A stretch of DNA of 64,000 bases, taken from the NCBI GenBank assembly GCA_016808115.1, contig JAEQBH010000137.1, forward strand, positions 434,001 to 498,000. The letters are read 5' to 3'. The DNA is from Tetrastigma voinierianum (taxonomy: Eukaryota; Streptophyta; Magnoliopsida; Vitales; Vitaceae). The notes beneath the pieces are model-generated. The model saw only the letters and a list, made by a program, of their open reading frames with translations, had not been told where the DNA came from and searched no databases. Both the position numbers and the translations under genes were made by a program. Of this stretch, positions 49,520-61,625 are shown piece by piece. Every line of letters starts with the position of its first letter. Position 1 is the stretch's first letter.

Positions 49520-50654
49520 TTGTTGCAGATCGTTGGGTTGCCCTCGATTCACGCAGAATCCATCGGATCAAAATTTCAAGGCAAGCATTCCAGTCAGTTC
49601 AGGGGAAAATTGATCGAGAGAAAATGGAACTCACATGAAGAGCAATGCAATGAGAGTAACTCTAGGGCATATATGACAATGAGGGAATATAGGAACTTCG
49701 TAGGTAAAATCAAGAACCCCGAGAGAAATCCAAACTCACCTAGATCCATGAGGACCGTCGAGACCATCGACTTGAGTGACCTACACGTGTGCCTCCACAA
49801 GATGCCTTTTGTTCAGTTTCAACCACACCACGTACCAATCTCCCAGCCTGGAGCAAGCAATTCGGACCTTTACCAAACTAATGGGTGATGCCGTGGTAGA
49901 ACAAAAGGAATTCAATGCCCAATTGAGTGAAAAATCCATACCGAGAGACCGACCAAAGATTGTGATGGGCCGAACATTGATTTCGGAAAGCATAAATGGG
50001 ACAACCCGCAAAGATTCCATTGAAGACTCAATTGATCAGCAACAATGTCCACCAGAGGAGGATTGTCAAAGGGACATATCGGTAGGAGCAAAGGTGAACA
50101 ATGCCCACACCAGAGCTGGCAGGATTTTATCAACGATCCAAGGATCGCTGAATCCTCAGATAGGTGTGATGTTGTTTTTCCAAGGGAGAACCAAGAAGAA
50201 ATCATTTCCTTGTTGACTGAGGAGGGCAGTAAAACAAAAGCAGTGGAAGTGCCCAAAAAGAATGTTATTCAACCAAATCCCATAGATTTGGACACCACCG
50301 GCCACCACTCCAAGACACCAAATACCCACCGCCGGGGCACTCTTCACCGACCAAGTATATATTCACTGCACCGCACCACAACCAACACCGCAGAGCAAAC
50401 TCAAACCCGTAGCTCCCAAAGCTAAGTCCAACTCCATCGTCACCCATGCAAAATTCAAGAAGCTAGTGGCCATTGCCCAGATTTTTGCCACTACATCAAA
50501 AGAAATGGCACTCGCTCACATCGCATGGCAATGCTGGATGAGCCTGGGTGTCGGTTCCGATCTGCTTTATCCCAAACTTCTGCGCATTTCTAAGCTCCCA
50601 CTTTTTGGTTTAATTTTCTTGCTTTGTTTTATTTTATTGTATTTCTTATTTTGA
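49520..50654 (+). pseudogene. Uncertain gag-like or accessory coding remnant of the Athila-like element
   Basis: Overlapping frames at 49520-49888, 49776-50216 and 50045-50425 suggest one decayed reading frame with frameshifts, located where gag is expected. A further piece around 50440-50570 (KFKKLVAIAQIFATTSKEM, reading across frames) looks like real coding sequence. I cannot name the domain. No protease, RT or integrase follows. Confidence 0.4.
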
Positions 50655-51097
50655 TTTTCAAGTAATTTTTCCTCTTAGGTTTTTATTTACTTTGCTAATT
50701 TGATACACAAATTGACTTTTTGCTTTTCTGCAATTTTTCCTAATTTTTCTTGTGTTAATTTTTGCAGTTTGTGTGCAAATTTTAAGCCCATCAAAATCGC
50801 CAGTTAAATGCAAAAGCGCAGAAGTTTTCGCAATTACAGCGAAAATTCGTTACTCCCAGCTAAATGCGAAAAATTTCGCTATATATGGAATTTTCGGTTG
50901 TTAACTAAATTCTCGCATTAGCGAAAAACCCGTGAGTAGCGAAATGAAGATTCGCTAGAAAGGCATTTCCTCGCTAGCTTACGAAATGCACAATGAGGCC
51001 GAAACAAACAAAGGCTTCCACTACGTGATCTAAATAAATACATCATTTCCTTTTGTTTTATTTTTATTCCTTTATTTTATATTTTATATATTTTTTT

Positions 51098-51170
<73 letters not shown>

Positions 51171-51285
51171 AAAGAGTATATATATATATATCAAAAACCG
51201 CTGGTTTTATATATATATTATTTTTATTTCAAAAAAAAAATTATTTTTATTATTTTTTTTATTTTATTTTATTTTTTTTTATTTT

Positions 51286-51357
<72 letters not shown>
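51098..51357. repeat. (AT)n microsatellites, two long tracts
   Basis: AT dinucleotide runs at about 51106-51168 and 51294-51357, separated by T-rich sequence; a run of about 33 T follows at 51401-51433. Collapse or slippage in assembly is likely here. Confidence 0.92.
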
Positions 51358-51362
<5 letters not shown>

Positions 51363-51398
51363 TATTTTATTTTATTAGTTTTTATTTTATTTGGATTC

Positions 51399-51437
<39 letters not shown>

Positions 51438-52329
51438 ATTATTAGACATAACAAATTTTCGCAAATTCATCGAAAGCTATCTCTCGCTACCAACAAATTG
51501 AGCAATTTCAATGGGGGTACCTCGCTATTTAGCGAAAATTCTGCTATGCCCCACAGCCAATCTCCAATTCCTGTTTCTACCATAACTTTTTCATCCGAAC
51601 CCGCTTTAGGCGTTCGTACCCTGCTGGAAAGCCTTGCAGACCGTAGAACTGGGGCCACTCGCCAGAAAGAACATTTTTGAGATTATTATGAAAGTATAAT
51701 TTTAAAAATGCTCCAAATGGTCACTTTTTTTCTCTCTTTTCTTCTCCTAACTTGTTTGTTTGAAGCCCAAACGGAGTGAATAACGTGTCGATGGAAAGCT
51801 TGCGAAGTCACCTATTCAGCAATGATCACATCTCATCATGGAGGTAACACTTCCTTTCCTAATTTTCCAATCCGAGCCCCATTTCGACACCCGAGATGTT
51901 TCTGGGTCGGGGGGGAGAGCGCAGCCAAGTATGGTTGTATTTATGTTTTGTTATTATTTTGTTCAAGCCCATTTTTTTGATGTTTAGTGGCTTGCTGGGT
52001 CCCCTTTCTATAAAGCTGTTATACTTTACAGCTTACTTTTTCAAAATTTGGACCCGTTTTGCAACCAAAATTTTTGTGTGTTTTGCCTAACCTGTGGTTT
52101 GAAAAATTGAAACTGCCCAATTATATTGATGTTAGATCGTTCCATGCTCGTCGAAAGTGAATGATTAGTTGAATTCTTATTGATTTCGACATTTTCTTCC
52201 ACCTTTAGCTAACCACACACATAGCACATTAGATTTCAATGATCGGTCAAAATCTACAAGAATTCCTCTTTACTTTGCGTACCTACCCTAGTTTCATTGA
52301 CCGCCTTTAATAGTGTTAAGGACCCCCGT

Positions 52330-52422
52330 GGAAAAAGAAAAAAGAAAAAAGAAAAAGAAATGAAAAAAGAAAGAAAAAAGAAAAGAAAAAGAAAGAAAAA
52401 AAAAAAAAAAGAAAAAGAGAAT
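52330..52422. repeat. A/G-rich low-complexity tract
   Basis: gaaaaa/aaagaaa repeats for about 90 bp. Lys/Glu-rich and Phe-rich open frames across it are artefacts of composition. Confidence 0.92.
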
Positions 52423-53105
52423 TGCAATGTTGGCTTCAGAAACCCGAGCACCGGCTCGAGGGCATGGCGAAAAGCTCTTAAAGCCCGGTGCCCTAAACCT
52501 TCACTGGTTGGGAGTCACACACTTAGTGTTCGTTACATGGGTGGATGGGTGGAGTTTAGCAAGCTGTAGGTGCTGGAGTCTCGAAATCATTCAAGTCCGT
52601 GAAACCCGAAGAGTTTGTGTCAAAGATCCTCATGGCTTCGATGCCCTAAACCTTCATCGTCAGAGTCATCGGTAGATCCCTGTTACATGGACTTTGGTGA
52701 GGTCGATTCCTCAGCATTGCACTCTACAACGCAAAAAGAATTGTGGAATAAGAGGTGGGTCCTGATCTATTTAGGCTGGTTAGCATGCTAGGTCGTGGTA
52801 GTAGCTAGGTTGGGGGGAGAGTGGCAAATGGATAAGTATTTGCTGAGAGGTGATAAAATAAACACTTAGATTTCGTGGAAATTTCTCGGTTGATTCACCA
52901 AGAAGGAGGCTCTTTTAATACTCACCTTTGTATGGCCTTCATTCTCTCATGATAGTTATTGACACGGCATTGATTATTCTTACTTAGGCTAGGCATTACT
53001 CATTCACAACCTTTTGAATCCAACCTTGTAACGTACTCTTGTTATCGCTTTTGTATGCTCTCCTTTCTTACATTGGGTTAAGGACTAGCAATGTGTAGGT
53101 TAGTG

Positions 53106-54416
53106 TGATTAGTGCCCAAAAAGTGCTATTTTGAACCCTATTTTTAATAGGTTTGGAGCGCTTTGTGTACTAATCATATAATTAACCCGATTTATTAGCC
53201 ATTACTTGGCCCCTACTATTTTAATGATCGTGATTTTGTGGCAAATTTTGCGCTTTTGTGAGCTAATTATGCCAATAATATTGTTGAGTCGATCCAAGCA
53301 CGAAGAATTCAAGTCAAACTAACATTGCAGCATCAAAGATCGGGAGTGAAAAAGAAGAGCAAAATGTGAAGAAAGCACCACCGGCAGAAAGCCCGGAAGC
53401 TAATCGCTCCCGCCCAAGACTGCTCCTCCCGCCGCCCTGCTCGCTCACGCCACCGGCTTGCTCAACTTGGTTTTTTCCATTTTACCCCTGTAATAACCTT
53501 CCGATTTTGGTTTTTTTTGTAACTTCCCTTACACTGAGCATCTATATAAGTCTCAGTTTGTACAAATCAAAAGATAGACTTGACTTCGGATATAGAGAAG
53601 CGGGAGGCAGTTTCCCCGCAGCTTCCTTTTCCCTTTTTCTTTCCTTTTCTTTTCCATTTTCTGGGCAGCAAAACACCCTCCGAGGATGACAACTCAGGAC
53701 GCTCGGGCTAGACCCTTCCTCCTTGAAGAGGACGGTCGCTACGTGGTGGAGGTAACCTCACCTGCCCCGTTTTTAACAAGCATTTATTTATGGTTGCTCG
53801 TGTTCCCGCCTCTCACTTAGGCAAATCTCAAGCATGCTCTCAAATGTGTATTTGTCAAGCTTCTTTTTGGGTTCAATGGATACTTTCACTAGATCCATTG
53901 AGGCCTCAGTTAGTTGTCTCCTCGCTAGTTATCGTGGAGTAGGGTTTTGAGATGTAAGCCATCGCTAGAAATCATTTACGCCATTTAAAATGCTATGTTT
54001 TCAAAAAGGGAAAATCATAGGTTTTAGTTTTTAAAGCAATGAAGATCCGTTCGAAATGACTATATGTCATCCTCCTCCCCAACGCGAGTGTGAAAAAAAA
54101 TACCCTGGGACATGTTGGTTACCTTAGAACCCTAAACCAGTGGCCCGAGATCAAGGAGTTCTATTTTACATTTTACTTTATTTAAATTTCAGTTTGCAAA
54201 CCACCAACCCCTGTTTTTACCCAAACCCCAAAATCCAAATTTAATTCACCGCTTGATTTCACTCAAAATCATTCTCAGACGCAAGAAAATCCCATCCCCT
54301 CGTGTTCGACCCTAGACCGCTATACCGGTAGTAGCTTCTGACTACGGCAAAGTAGAGGAACTTAGGAATATAAATTTTTGGCTGATTCCGCTCACCCTAT
54401 CGCGGGCAATCTAATC
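53106..54416 (+). repeat. 3' LTR of the Athila-like element
   Basis: Begins tgattagtgcccaaaa and ends near gcaatctaatc. It is slightly longer than the 5' copy and differs mainly by short indels. Confidence 0.82.
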
Positions 54417-54835
54417 GCCGTAGACCGATTGACAAAGTCGCCTCACTTCCTACTTCTTGTAAGAACCGACCATAATTTGATAAGTCGGGCAGAGTTTCCT
54501 TTACATAAGGGAAATAGTTCCTATTGCATGGAATTTATATCACTCATTATTTCAGATAGAGATCTCGAGGTTTACCTCAAGATTGGGAAAGTTGCAAGAG
54601 GCTTTGGGTACTGACCGAATTTCAAGACAACGGCTCCAATCTACGTATGGATGGACAATCGAAAGAGTGATCCAAGTGTTGGAAGATATGCTAAGAAGTT
54701 GTGTGATCGACTATGAGGGTAGTTGGGATAGACACATCCCTCTAGTCGAATTTATGTATAATAATAGCTTCCAGTCGAGTATTGGAATGGCGTCTTACGA
54801 GGCTCTTTATGGAAGAAAATAAAGAACACCATTGT
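54417..54835 (+). pseudogene. Chromovirus integrase core, middle piece
   Basis: Continues the integrase from 48083: VDRLTKSPHFL, then RTDHNL, a frame change, ISDRDLEV, GKLQEALGT, a small indel, then ERVIQVLEDMLRSCVIDYEGSWDRH and YNNSFQSSIGMASYEALYGRK. The Asp of the DD(35)E core is visible in ISDRD. It ends where the solo LTR inserted. Confidence 0.92.
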
Positions 54836-57800
54836 TGAAGGGACCCAACCCGGATTTCCTCTTCCCAACCCGAGGGACCCTCCCGGCACTCCTATGAATT
54901 TGAGAAAACATTTCCTTTAAACCATTTTTTTAAAGTGAATCTGTGGAGCGAACCCATTATACAGTTATGCTTTCCATTAAAACCTTATTAAACATGGTCG
55001 GAATTTTTTTTTCTTTTCTTTTAAACATTAAAACTTTACATTTATTTAAACATTTTGTAGAAAACATATAACAGTTTTGTGAGAGCTCTGGTCTATGTCA
55101 TCTCATGTAATGAACATTTGCAAAGCCCAATATTCATTACTATTCTTACTTGTTAATGAGATCGGTGGTCCACCACAAAACACTCCCAAATCAAAATTTA
55201 AAAATCATTTTCTAAACACCATATAGAAACAGGCAAACAATAATTTTATAAATGTTGGGCTCGAGTCGTGATTACAACCCGCTCTATGTACCTCTACCTC
55301 ACATGTAGGATCGTAGCCTCAGATTCATTTCCTTAAAACATATATACATTACAAAATAAAGGTGCACAAGTAGTTATTTACAAAAAGGTCTATACATTTT
55401 CAAAAAGTGGTCATCGTGTGAGGCGAAAGTGTCACTAGGCCAGAGGATGCTCGAACTGATCGTCAGTCTCTGCCCCTAAAAACATTTTATAAAACATTTG
55501 GAAAAAGGGTGAGCTAAAGGAGCTCAATGAGAGCACAAGCCATGGAAAATAATGCTTACCGATATAGTCTTCAAATAAAATGTGTAAACAATTGTATAAA
55601 TATCTCATTTCAATAAACATTTACTTTACTTTTCTTTCTTTTGAATCTCATATCCAATGAAACCCACCTACCGTTAACCACTGTTGGCCCATGAAAAAAC
55701 CTCCGATGAAACAGTCTTACGATCACCGATGGCCCAAAAGGAACCTCTGATAAATCATGCATTTCTTTTAGATACCATTGCACTATGGAATAAATCACAT
55801 CATGCGTTGGTAACCTTTTCGTACTTTTCACGTGCATGGCGATATACATCACTCTTCCCTTCCCTCTATAAAAAAAAATCCTATCCCTTTCTCATGTACT
55901 ATGCACGCTTAAAATACTTTAGTCGACTTTCTTTTAAACTTTATCTTTGTAACATAGGGTAACCATGGATTCAATCATAAACCTTTTCATATAAACATAT
56001 ATTTATAAAATATATATTCATAAACATTTCATTTAATATGGAGACCATAAATCATTCTTTATAAAACTATGGAAATCATAATCATTTCATATTTTCTCAA
56101 CATAAATAAAGTCAAGAAAACCACATTTCTTTTTTCATTTAAACATTTATACATAGTTATGAAGACATATATATTTGTAAACATTAATATATATTTTGTC
56201 ATAAACATTTACATTTTCCCTCTCCTTAGTTATTTAAGTCATTTTTTCCTCCTTTAAAAACTTTCTACCTCTACCTTTGTCCTTAATCACTTTCCTCCTA
56301 CAAGTCACATTATCCATAAAATCCATTAACATTCATACCTTAATCATATTCAATTAAACCATTAACTATAATATACTTTCTATTAAATTAGAAAGCAACC
56401 CTTAAGCATTTTTTTATTCAACTTAATCTCAACTTATCCAATTCACTTCCAATTAAATCAAGGCTCATGATAACATCATTACAAGCCTTAAATCAAGCCA
56501 TTAGCATGCTGAAAGAGAAAAACCCATAATGCCCTTCACCTTAGCAAAAATTACATTTATACCTTAATCAATTATTTTTCTTCAAACTTTACTTCTAATA
56601 CATTCAATTAGACATGTAATCACTTTCAACTAATTAAAATCAATTGAAATTCAACTACTTCTCCTTGGGTGGCCGAATCCTACATGTTCGACATTCATCA
56701 TTATTCTTCCATCCTTCCATTTTTCAAAAATAATACATTTTATCAATTCCTCAAATGCCATTGATTCAATTAAACTAAACCAAACCAATGCATTTCCAAA
56801 TCAAACCCTCTCCATGCTATATCTCATTTTCTTTTCAACTTTTAATTCCATTAATTCCTTCAAATATTCAAGTAATGTCATTAAATCAATTAAAACCAAT
56901 CAAACATCACTTCCCTTAACATCCAATGTTGACCTATTTTTACAACCCTTATAATCTCACTCTTTATTTTCAATTTCTTAGCAAAATCAACATAGAATCA
57001 TGTCAATTTAATAGCTAAAGCCTTAACATAACTCAATTGAAGGTTTAGATAAATAAATCCATAAAACCCTAATTGCTTACCTTTTATAGTTTTGGGGTCT
57101 TGGTGTTGTAGGTTTTTAAAATTCAAAACAAAGTTTGCAGCGGAACCATGCCCAATAGGTGTTAACTTGAACTCCAATGAAACCTCTTGTTCAAATCTAC
57201 ATGAAGACATGCCAAGAAACTCATTTACACCATCATATAACCATTTCCTCCATTAACCTTCAAATTCACATAAACTAGTAAGTGATCTCACCTCAAAAAT
57301 TGGATTTTTCACTTAGGGTTTGATCTAGTGGCACTTCGACATGATGGCATTTTGAACATTATGAGAATCACTTTAATTTTCTTGGAAAGGGGCTGCCAAA
57401 TTTTTCTCCCTTGCATGGACGTGAATTGCTTCCCTTTTTTCTCCCCTTTTGCCTTTTAAACTTGTCTCACTCGTAAGCCCCCAAAAGACAAGCCAAATGC
57501 ACTTTAAATGATCATTTTTCATGCCTAATTTGCCCTCCAATTGTCCTTAAATTAACCACATGTAATTGGTTAGCATTCTTACATTCTCATTGGTCCATAT
57601 GCAACCATATAGTCCAAAAGCAACTAATTCCACTTTTTGCTCCATAAAATCCCTCTAATTTAAACCCTAGTTAGACTTAACTAACTCTCATGGTTTGCTA
57701 ACACAAATATCCTTTTAACCTTAGTTAACTTTAACTCATCAACTAACCAAAGTTAAGTTAACTACTTTATGATAAATATCAAACTTTATGGTAAGCTCTC

Positions 57801-58308
57801 ATAGGTCCATTTTTAATCACATGGATCGCCAAGCTTACATGGCACCATTCTATTGGTTCTTGCTTTGCTTACTTAAATTATGCTTGCTCATTAAATGACT
57901 TAAATGCCTTCCTTGAAAATAATACCCCTATACCGATATAACTCCGAAAATATTCTATGATCGTCCAATCATAAAATTGACCATGGAATACTCTGATCAA
58001 ACTTATTTCCTATCATGATTCATGAACATGCTTTAGAAAAAAATCTATTGTTACAAGGAATATTTTTAAAACCATTTCGTAAAAAGGGCATTTTCTTCAT
58101 AAATCATCGGGTGCTTAAAAACCCCCTGGGCCCAATTCCGCTTTTAACCGCTTTCAGTTTCTTTCTTAGACTCAATATATTATTCTGAACATTTTCGGAC
58201 AATGCTTTTCGAAAAATTGTTATTCATTTGACCTTTTCCAGTCAAATACATAACTTATCGAAAACAAAATTTACTATTCATGGAAACAATAAACTCAGGG
58301 TCTTACAA
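54836..58308 (-). mobile_element. Solo LTR (~3.47 kb), minus orientation, nested in chromovirus integrase
   Basis: Begins TGAAGGG and ends CTTACA, so the reverse strand reads TGTAAGACCC...CCCTTCA. A perfect 5-bp target duplication, attgt, lies at 54831-54835 and 58309-58313. No primer site, polypurine tract or coding region is present, so this is what remains after LTR-LTR recombination. The TGTAAGACCC start suggests a Ty3/gypsy family distinct from the chromovirus it entered. Confidence 0.88.
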
Positions 58309-58926
58309 TTGTGTTGGACCGAGTTAAGCAAGAAGAAAGTGATTGGTCTCAATTTGATTCAAGAAACTGAAGAAAAAGTGAAAATGAATAAAGAAAGATT
58401 GAAAGTGGCCACTGATAGACAAAAATCCTATGCCGACATGGGAAGAAAGGATATTCGATATGAGATTGGCGAGAAAGTATTTTTGAAAGTTTCGCCTTGG
58501 AAGAAAGTAATGAGATTTAGGAAAAATGGCAAGTTGAGCCCTAGGTTCATTGGGCCATATGAGGTGATAGAGAAAGTGGGTCCAGTGACATACAGATTAA
58601 CTTTACCTTCAGAGTTTGAAAAGATCCATAATGTTTTCCATGTGTCAATCTTGAGGAGGTACAGGTTAGACCCGTCGCATGTAGTCTTTTTAGAGACGAT
58701 TGAGCTTGAACCGGATTTGACGTATGAATTGAAGAGCCAATGGAAATATTGACTCGAGAAGTGAAAGAGTTGCAGAACAAACAAATTCCATTTGTCAAAG
58801 TGCTGTGGAGAAACCACAAAATAGAGGAAGCCACGTGGGAAAGCGTAGAAGTTATGTGGCAAGAATACCCACAACTATTCAATGAAGGTAATTTCGAGGA
58901 TGAAATTTTTTTAAGGAGGAGAGAGT
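58309..58926 (+). pseudogene. Chromovirus integrase C-terminus and chromodomain-like end
   Basis: Continues from 54830: CWTELSKKKVIG, RQKSYADMGRKDI, GEKVFLKVSPWKKVMRF, KLSPRFIGPYEV, IHNVFHVSILRRY. A frameshift near 58740 leads to VKVLWRNHKIEEATWESVEVM and NFEDEIFL just before the 3' LTR. This is the best-preserved part of the element. Confidence 0.92.
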
Positions 58927-61620
58927 TGTAACGCCCTGAAAATATCCTAACAGTTTTATAACATGTTCAAGGTGTAAAATAAATTAAATTATATTTTTTT
59001 GGCATTTAAATGACTAAAAATGAAAAATGATAAAAATCTAGAAATTTTATAGGAGCCAAATAAATTTAGTAAAAATGTCAAATGGGGACCTAAGGGTCCT
59101 AAATGATGAGTGTAATGTTAAAAATGTGAATAAAATGAAATGAAAGTGAAATGAAATGTTAAAATGGAAAAGAAATGAGAAATGGGAATTAATGGAGTAG
59201 CCAAACATGGCCTTAGCCATGTACGGGATTTAAAGACCACTTTGGTCTTAGAAAGCCATTTTCACATTTGGGCATTTCCGTTTTGAGAGAGAAAGAGAGA
59301 GCTAGGGCTTGTGGAGAAAGGAGATTGGTGATTTTTCTCCAAGTAACCAAGAGTTTGAGAGATCAAGAGGAAGGATACTTGGTATTGAAGAATCAAAAGA
59401 TTAAAGGTATTGAAACCAAACCCTAACTTTTCTTTTCTTGTGTTGGGTTGATGAAAACCCCAAATTTTTTGGATGAAAGTGTTTGTATTGGTTGTAAACA
59501 AGTTTTTGGGGTTGCTCTAAGTTGTGTTTGGTTGTTTTGATTGGTTTTGAGAAATTTTTGTATAAAGGAAAAGGTGAGGTTTCAAAGGAGTTGCTGTCAA
59601 ATGTTTTCAAAAACCCTGTTCTTGTTTTGGCTATAGGTTAAGTTATAATAATCCAAATGGAGTGATTCCAATTGGTAAATAACCATAAGAGCTAGATCTA
59701 CAAATTCTAGAAGGTACTAGGGAGCAAATTGTGTTCTAAGGCTCCTCGAATATGGTTTAAAAGGTGAGTTTTTGGGTGCTCACGGTACATCTGTTTTAGG
59801 TGTAGTTGTGGTGTTTTGGCCATAAGTTGAGTTTCACTCATCCAAATTGAGTGATTCAAAATTATGGGTAAACTAAACTTCTAGGGGAATAATTTACTTG
59901 AAGGAAGTGTATGTAAATTGTAAACCTAAAGTGCCCAAAAATCTGTCAAATGGGATCTATGTGCAGATTCAGTTTTGCAAATTAGAGTAGTCTAGATGTA
60001 AAATGCAATAACTTGAGTTTTGGTGATCCAAATTGAAGAAGAAACCTTAGAATCATAGCTTCAAATGAGTGAAGGAACTATTACCAATTTATGGAGTTAA
60101 GACCCCAGAAATCGAAAATAACAGTAGGTGATCTAGTGAGTTGGGCATATCAACTAGTTTGGCATTAGAATGTCGTAACTTGAGTTTGGGTGATCAAAAT
60201 GAGATTATTCCAATTACTACTAAAAATAGACTCATAGAGATATCATCTTGGAAGAAAGCATACTTAAAAATATACTACGTGTCCCCGTAAAAATTTTTCA
60301 AGTGAAGGAGTATTGGGTAGACATCAACCCTAACTAAAAATCCTAGAATGCACAACTGATTTTTCTTTCTTGGGTTGTTCTTTAATTGTGACATATTTGT
60401 GGTGGATTATGGGTTGGTGACGAGGAAGCTTGATCCAAGAATGGGATTCCGAGGATAGGAATCGAAGAGCGACAACCTTTTTGTGTTTGTTCTTCAATCT
60501 CTCTTTTGTTTCAAATTTGTGAAAGTTTGATCTACACTCTCTTCATCGTTTTTCAAAATCATTGTGAAATATTGAAATGATTTATGATAAATTGCATATT
60601 GAATTTGTTTTAAATTGATTTAAGACAACCGATTGCGAAATAAATTGCATGAGTGTTGAAAAATAAATTATTATATCCAAATGTATATACAATATTGTAA
60701 ATTGTATTGAATGATTTGAAGGCCCTTAAAAGAATGTTAATCGTTAAAATTCGAGTTAAAGATAGATTGGTATACCAATAAGGGTCAAATTAGTAGTACT
60801 ACATTGAATGTAATGAAGTGTCACTGGAACCGCGAGTCACGGAACAATATTTAGTGTTCATGAAATTGATTTTTAATAAATCTACCACGCCTAACGGACC
60901 ATACCGCGGTGGGTTATGTAAACCGTTATACCGCTTGCGTACCCCAATAGGACCATGCCGGTGATTCGTTATCTTGCGCACCAAAAGCATAGGTTAAATT
61001 CAATAAGGGCAAAATGATAATAAGATTAAAAAGCTCATGATTTGTGATTTGAATGATTTAGTGTGCATAACTTGAAATGACCAATGAATTGATTGAATGT
61101 AAATGAAATGAATATATATATATATATATGTATTGTACTGCATTACCGCTGGAAAATGTATAAAACATTGTTTGGCAAACATTGCGACAGAATTGATTTA
61201 AACTAAATGAAGAGATAATTGTATAGAACCACTAAGCATGAAAAACGCTTTAGCGTTGTTTTTTGGTTTTTCGAGTGGATATGTACGAGGACAAAAGACC
61301 ATAGAGATTTGTGAGTCAATCGCCAAAGCTTCTCGCGATGTCAAGTAAAAGATCCGATCATGCATTCATGAAATGGATTTGACCATTTTGTATAAACTCT
61401 GATTTTATTTTGTAAATGTTTTGATATTGAAAACTCTGATATATTTTGTAAATGATCTGATTGAAAAAGGAATATAATGCCATATTGTACAAATGTGGGC
61501 TTTATCCCAAAATGATAGGCTTACCGCAAATGTTTTGATGCATATTATTATATATTCTACAGTATACAAAAAAAAAAAAAAAACGTATTTGTATTCATAT
61601 CGATAGCGCTGGGCATTACA
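58927..61620 (+). repeat. 3' LTR of plus-strand chromovirus
   Basis: About 2.69 kb, tgtaacgccctg...gggcattaca. It contains an AT tract near 61113-61128 and an A-run near 61568-61583. Confidence 0.92.
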
Positions 61621-61625
61621 TTGTA

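Larger units (their letters stand above)
50655..53105. other. Non-coding 3' interior of the Athila-like element
   Basis: Contains repeated ttcgc(t/a).gcgaaa-like words (50800-50980 and 51455-51550), two long AT tracts, a T run, an A/G-rich tract, and a ttggggggagagtggcaaatgg purine-rich phrase near 52813-52834 of the kind found before Athila 3' LTRs. No protein is recognised. Confidence 0.6.
48084..54416 (+). mobile_element. Athila-like LTR retrotransposon lacking pol, nested in chromovirus integrase
   Basis: LTRs about 48084-49370 (5') and 53106-54416 (3'). The primer site tggcgccgttgccgggga at 49373-49390 is the tRNA-Asp-type site known from Athila elements. Target duplication gtcgt (48079-48083) versus gccgt (54417-54421), one mismatch; the chromovirus integrase resumes at once (VDRLTKS). 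The interior (3.7 kb) has no recognisable reverse transcriptase or integrase, so it is a non-autonomous derivative. The start is supported by both LTRs beginning tgatta.gtgcc. Confidence 0.85.
43596..61620 (+). mobile_element. Chromovirus (Tekay/Del-like Ty3/gypsy), plus strand, with two nested insertions
   Basis: LTRs 43596-45628 and 58927-61620 both begin tgtaacgccctgaaaat; a perfect initiator tRNA-Met primer site follows the first. Target duplication tcgta (43591-43595) versus ttgta (61621-61625), inside the Tat reading frame. Pol remnants lie at 45814-48083, 54417-54835 and 58309-58926. They are split by an Athila-like element and a solo LTR. Recognisable gag is absent. Length without nested inserts is about 8.2 kb. 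Confidence 0.92.

Noticed and set aside
51053..51445. Open frame of 130 codons rich in Ile and Tyr
   Set aside because: It is a translation of AT dinucleotide and T tracts, with no protein-like composition.
52254..52569. Open frames rich in Lys/Glu (plus) or Phe (minus)
   Set aside because: Both come from an A/G-rich low-complexity tract.
52813..53105. Placing the Athila-like 3' LTR start at the purine-rich phrase near 52813
   Set aside because: The 5' LTR begins at the equivalent of 53106 next to a target duplication, so the earlier start is not supported.
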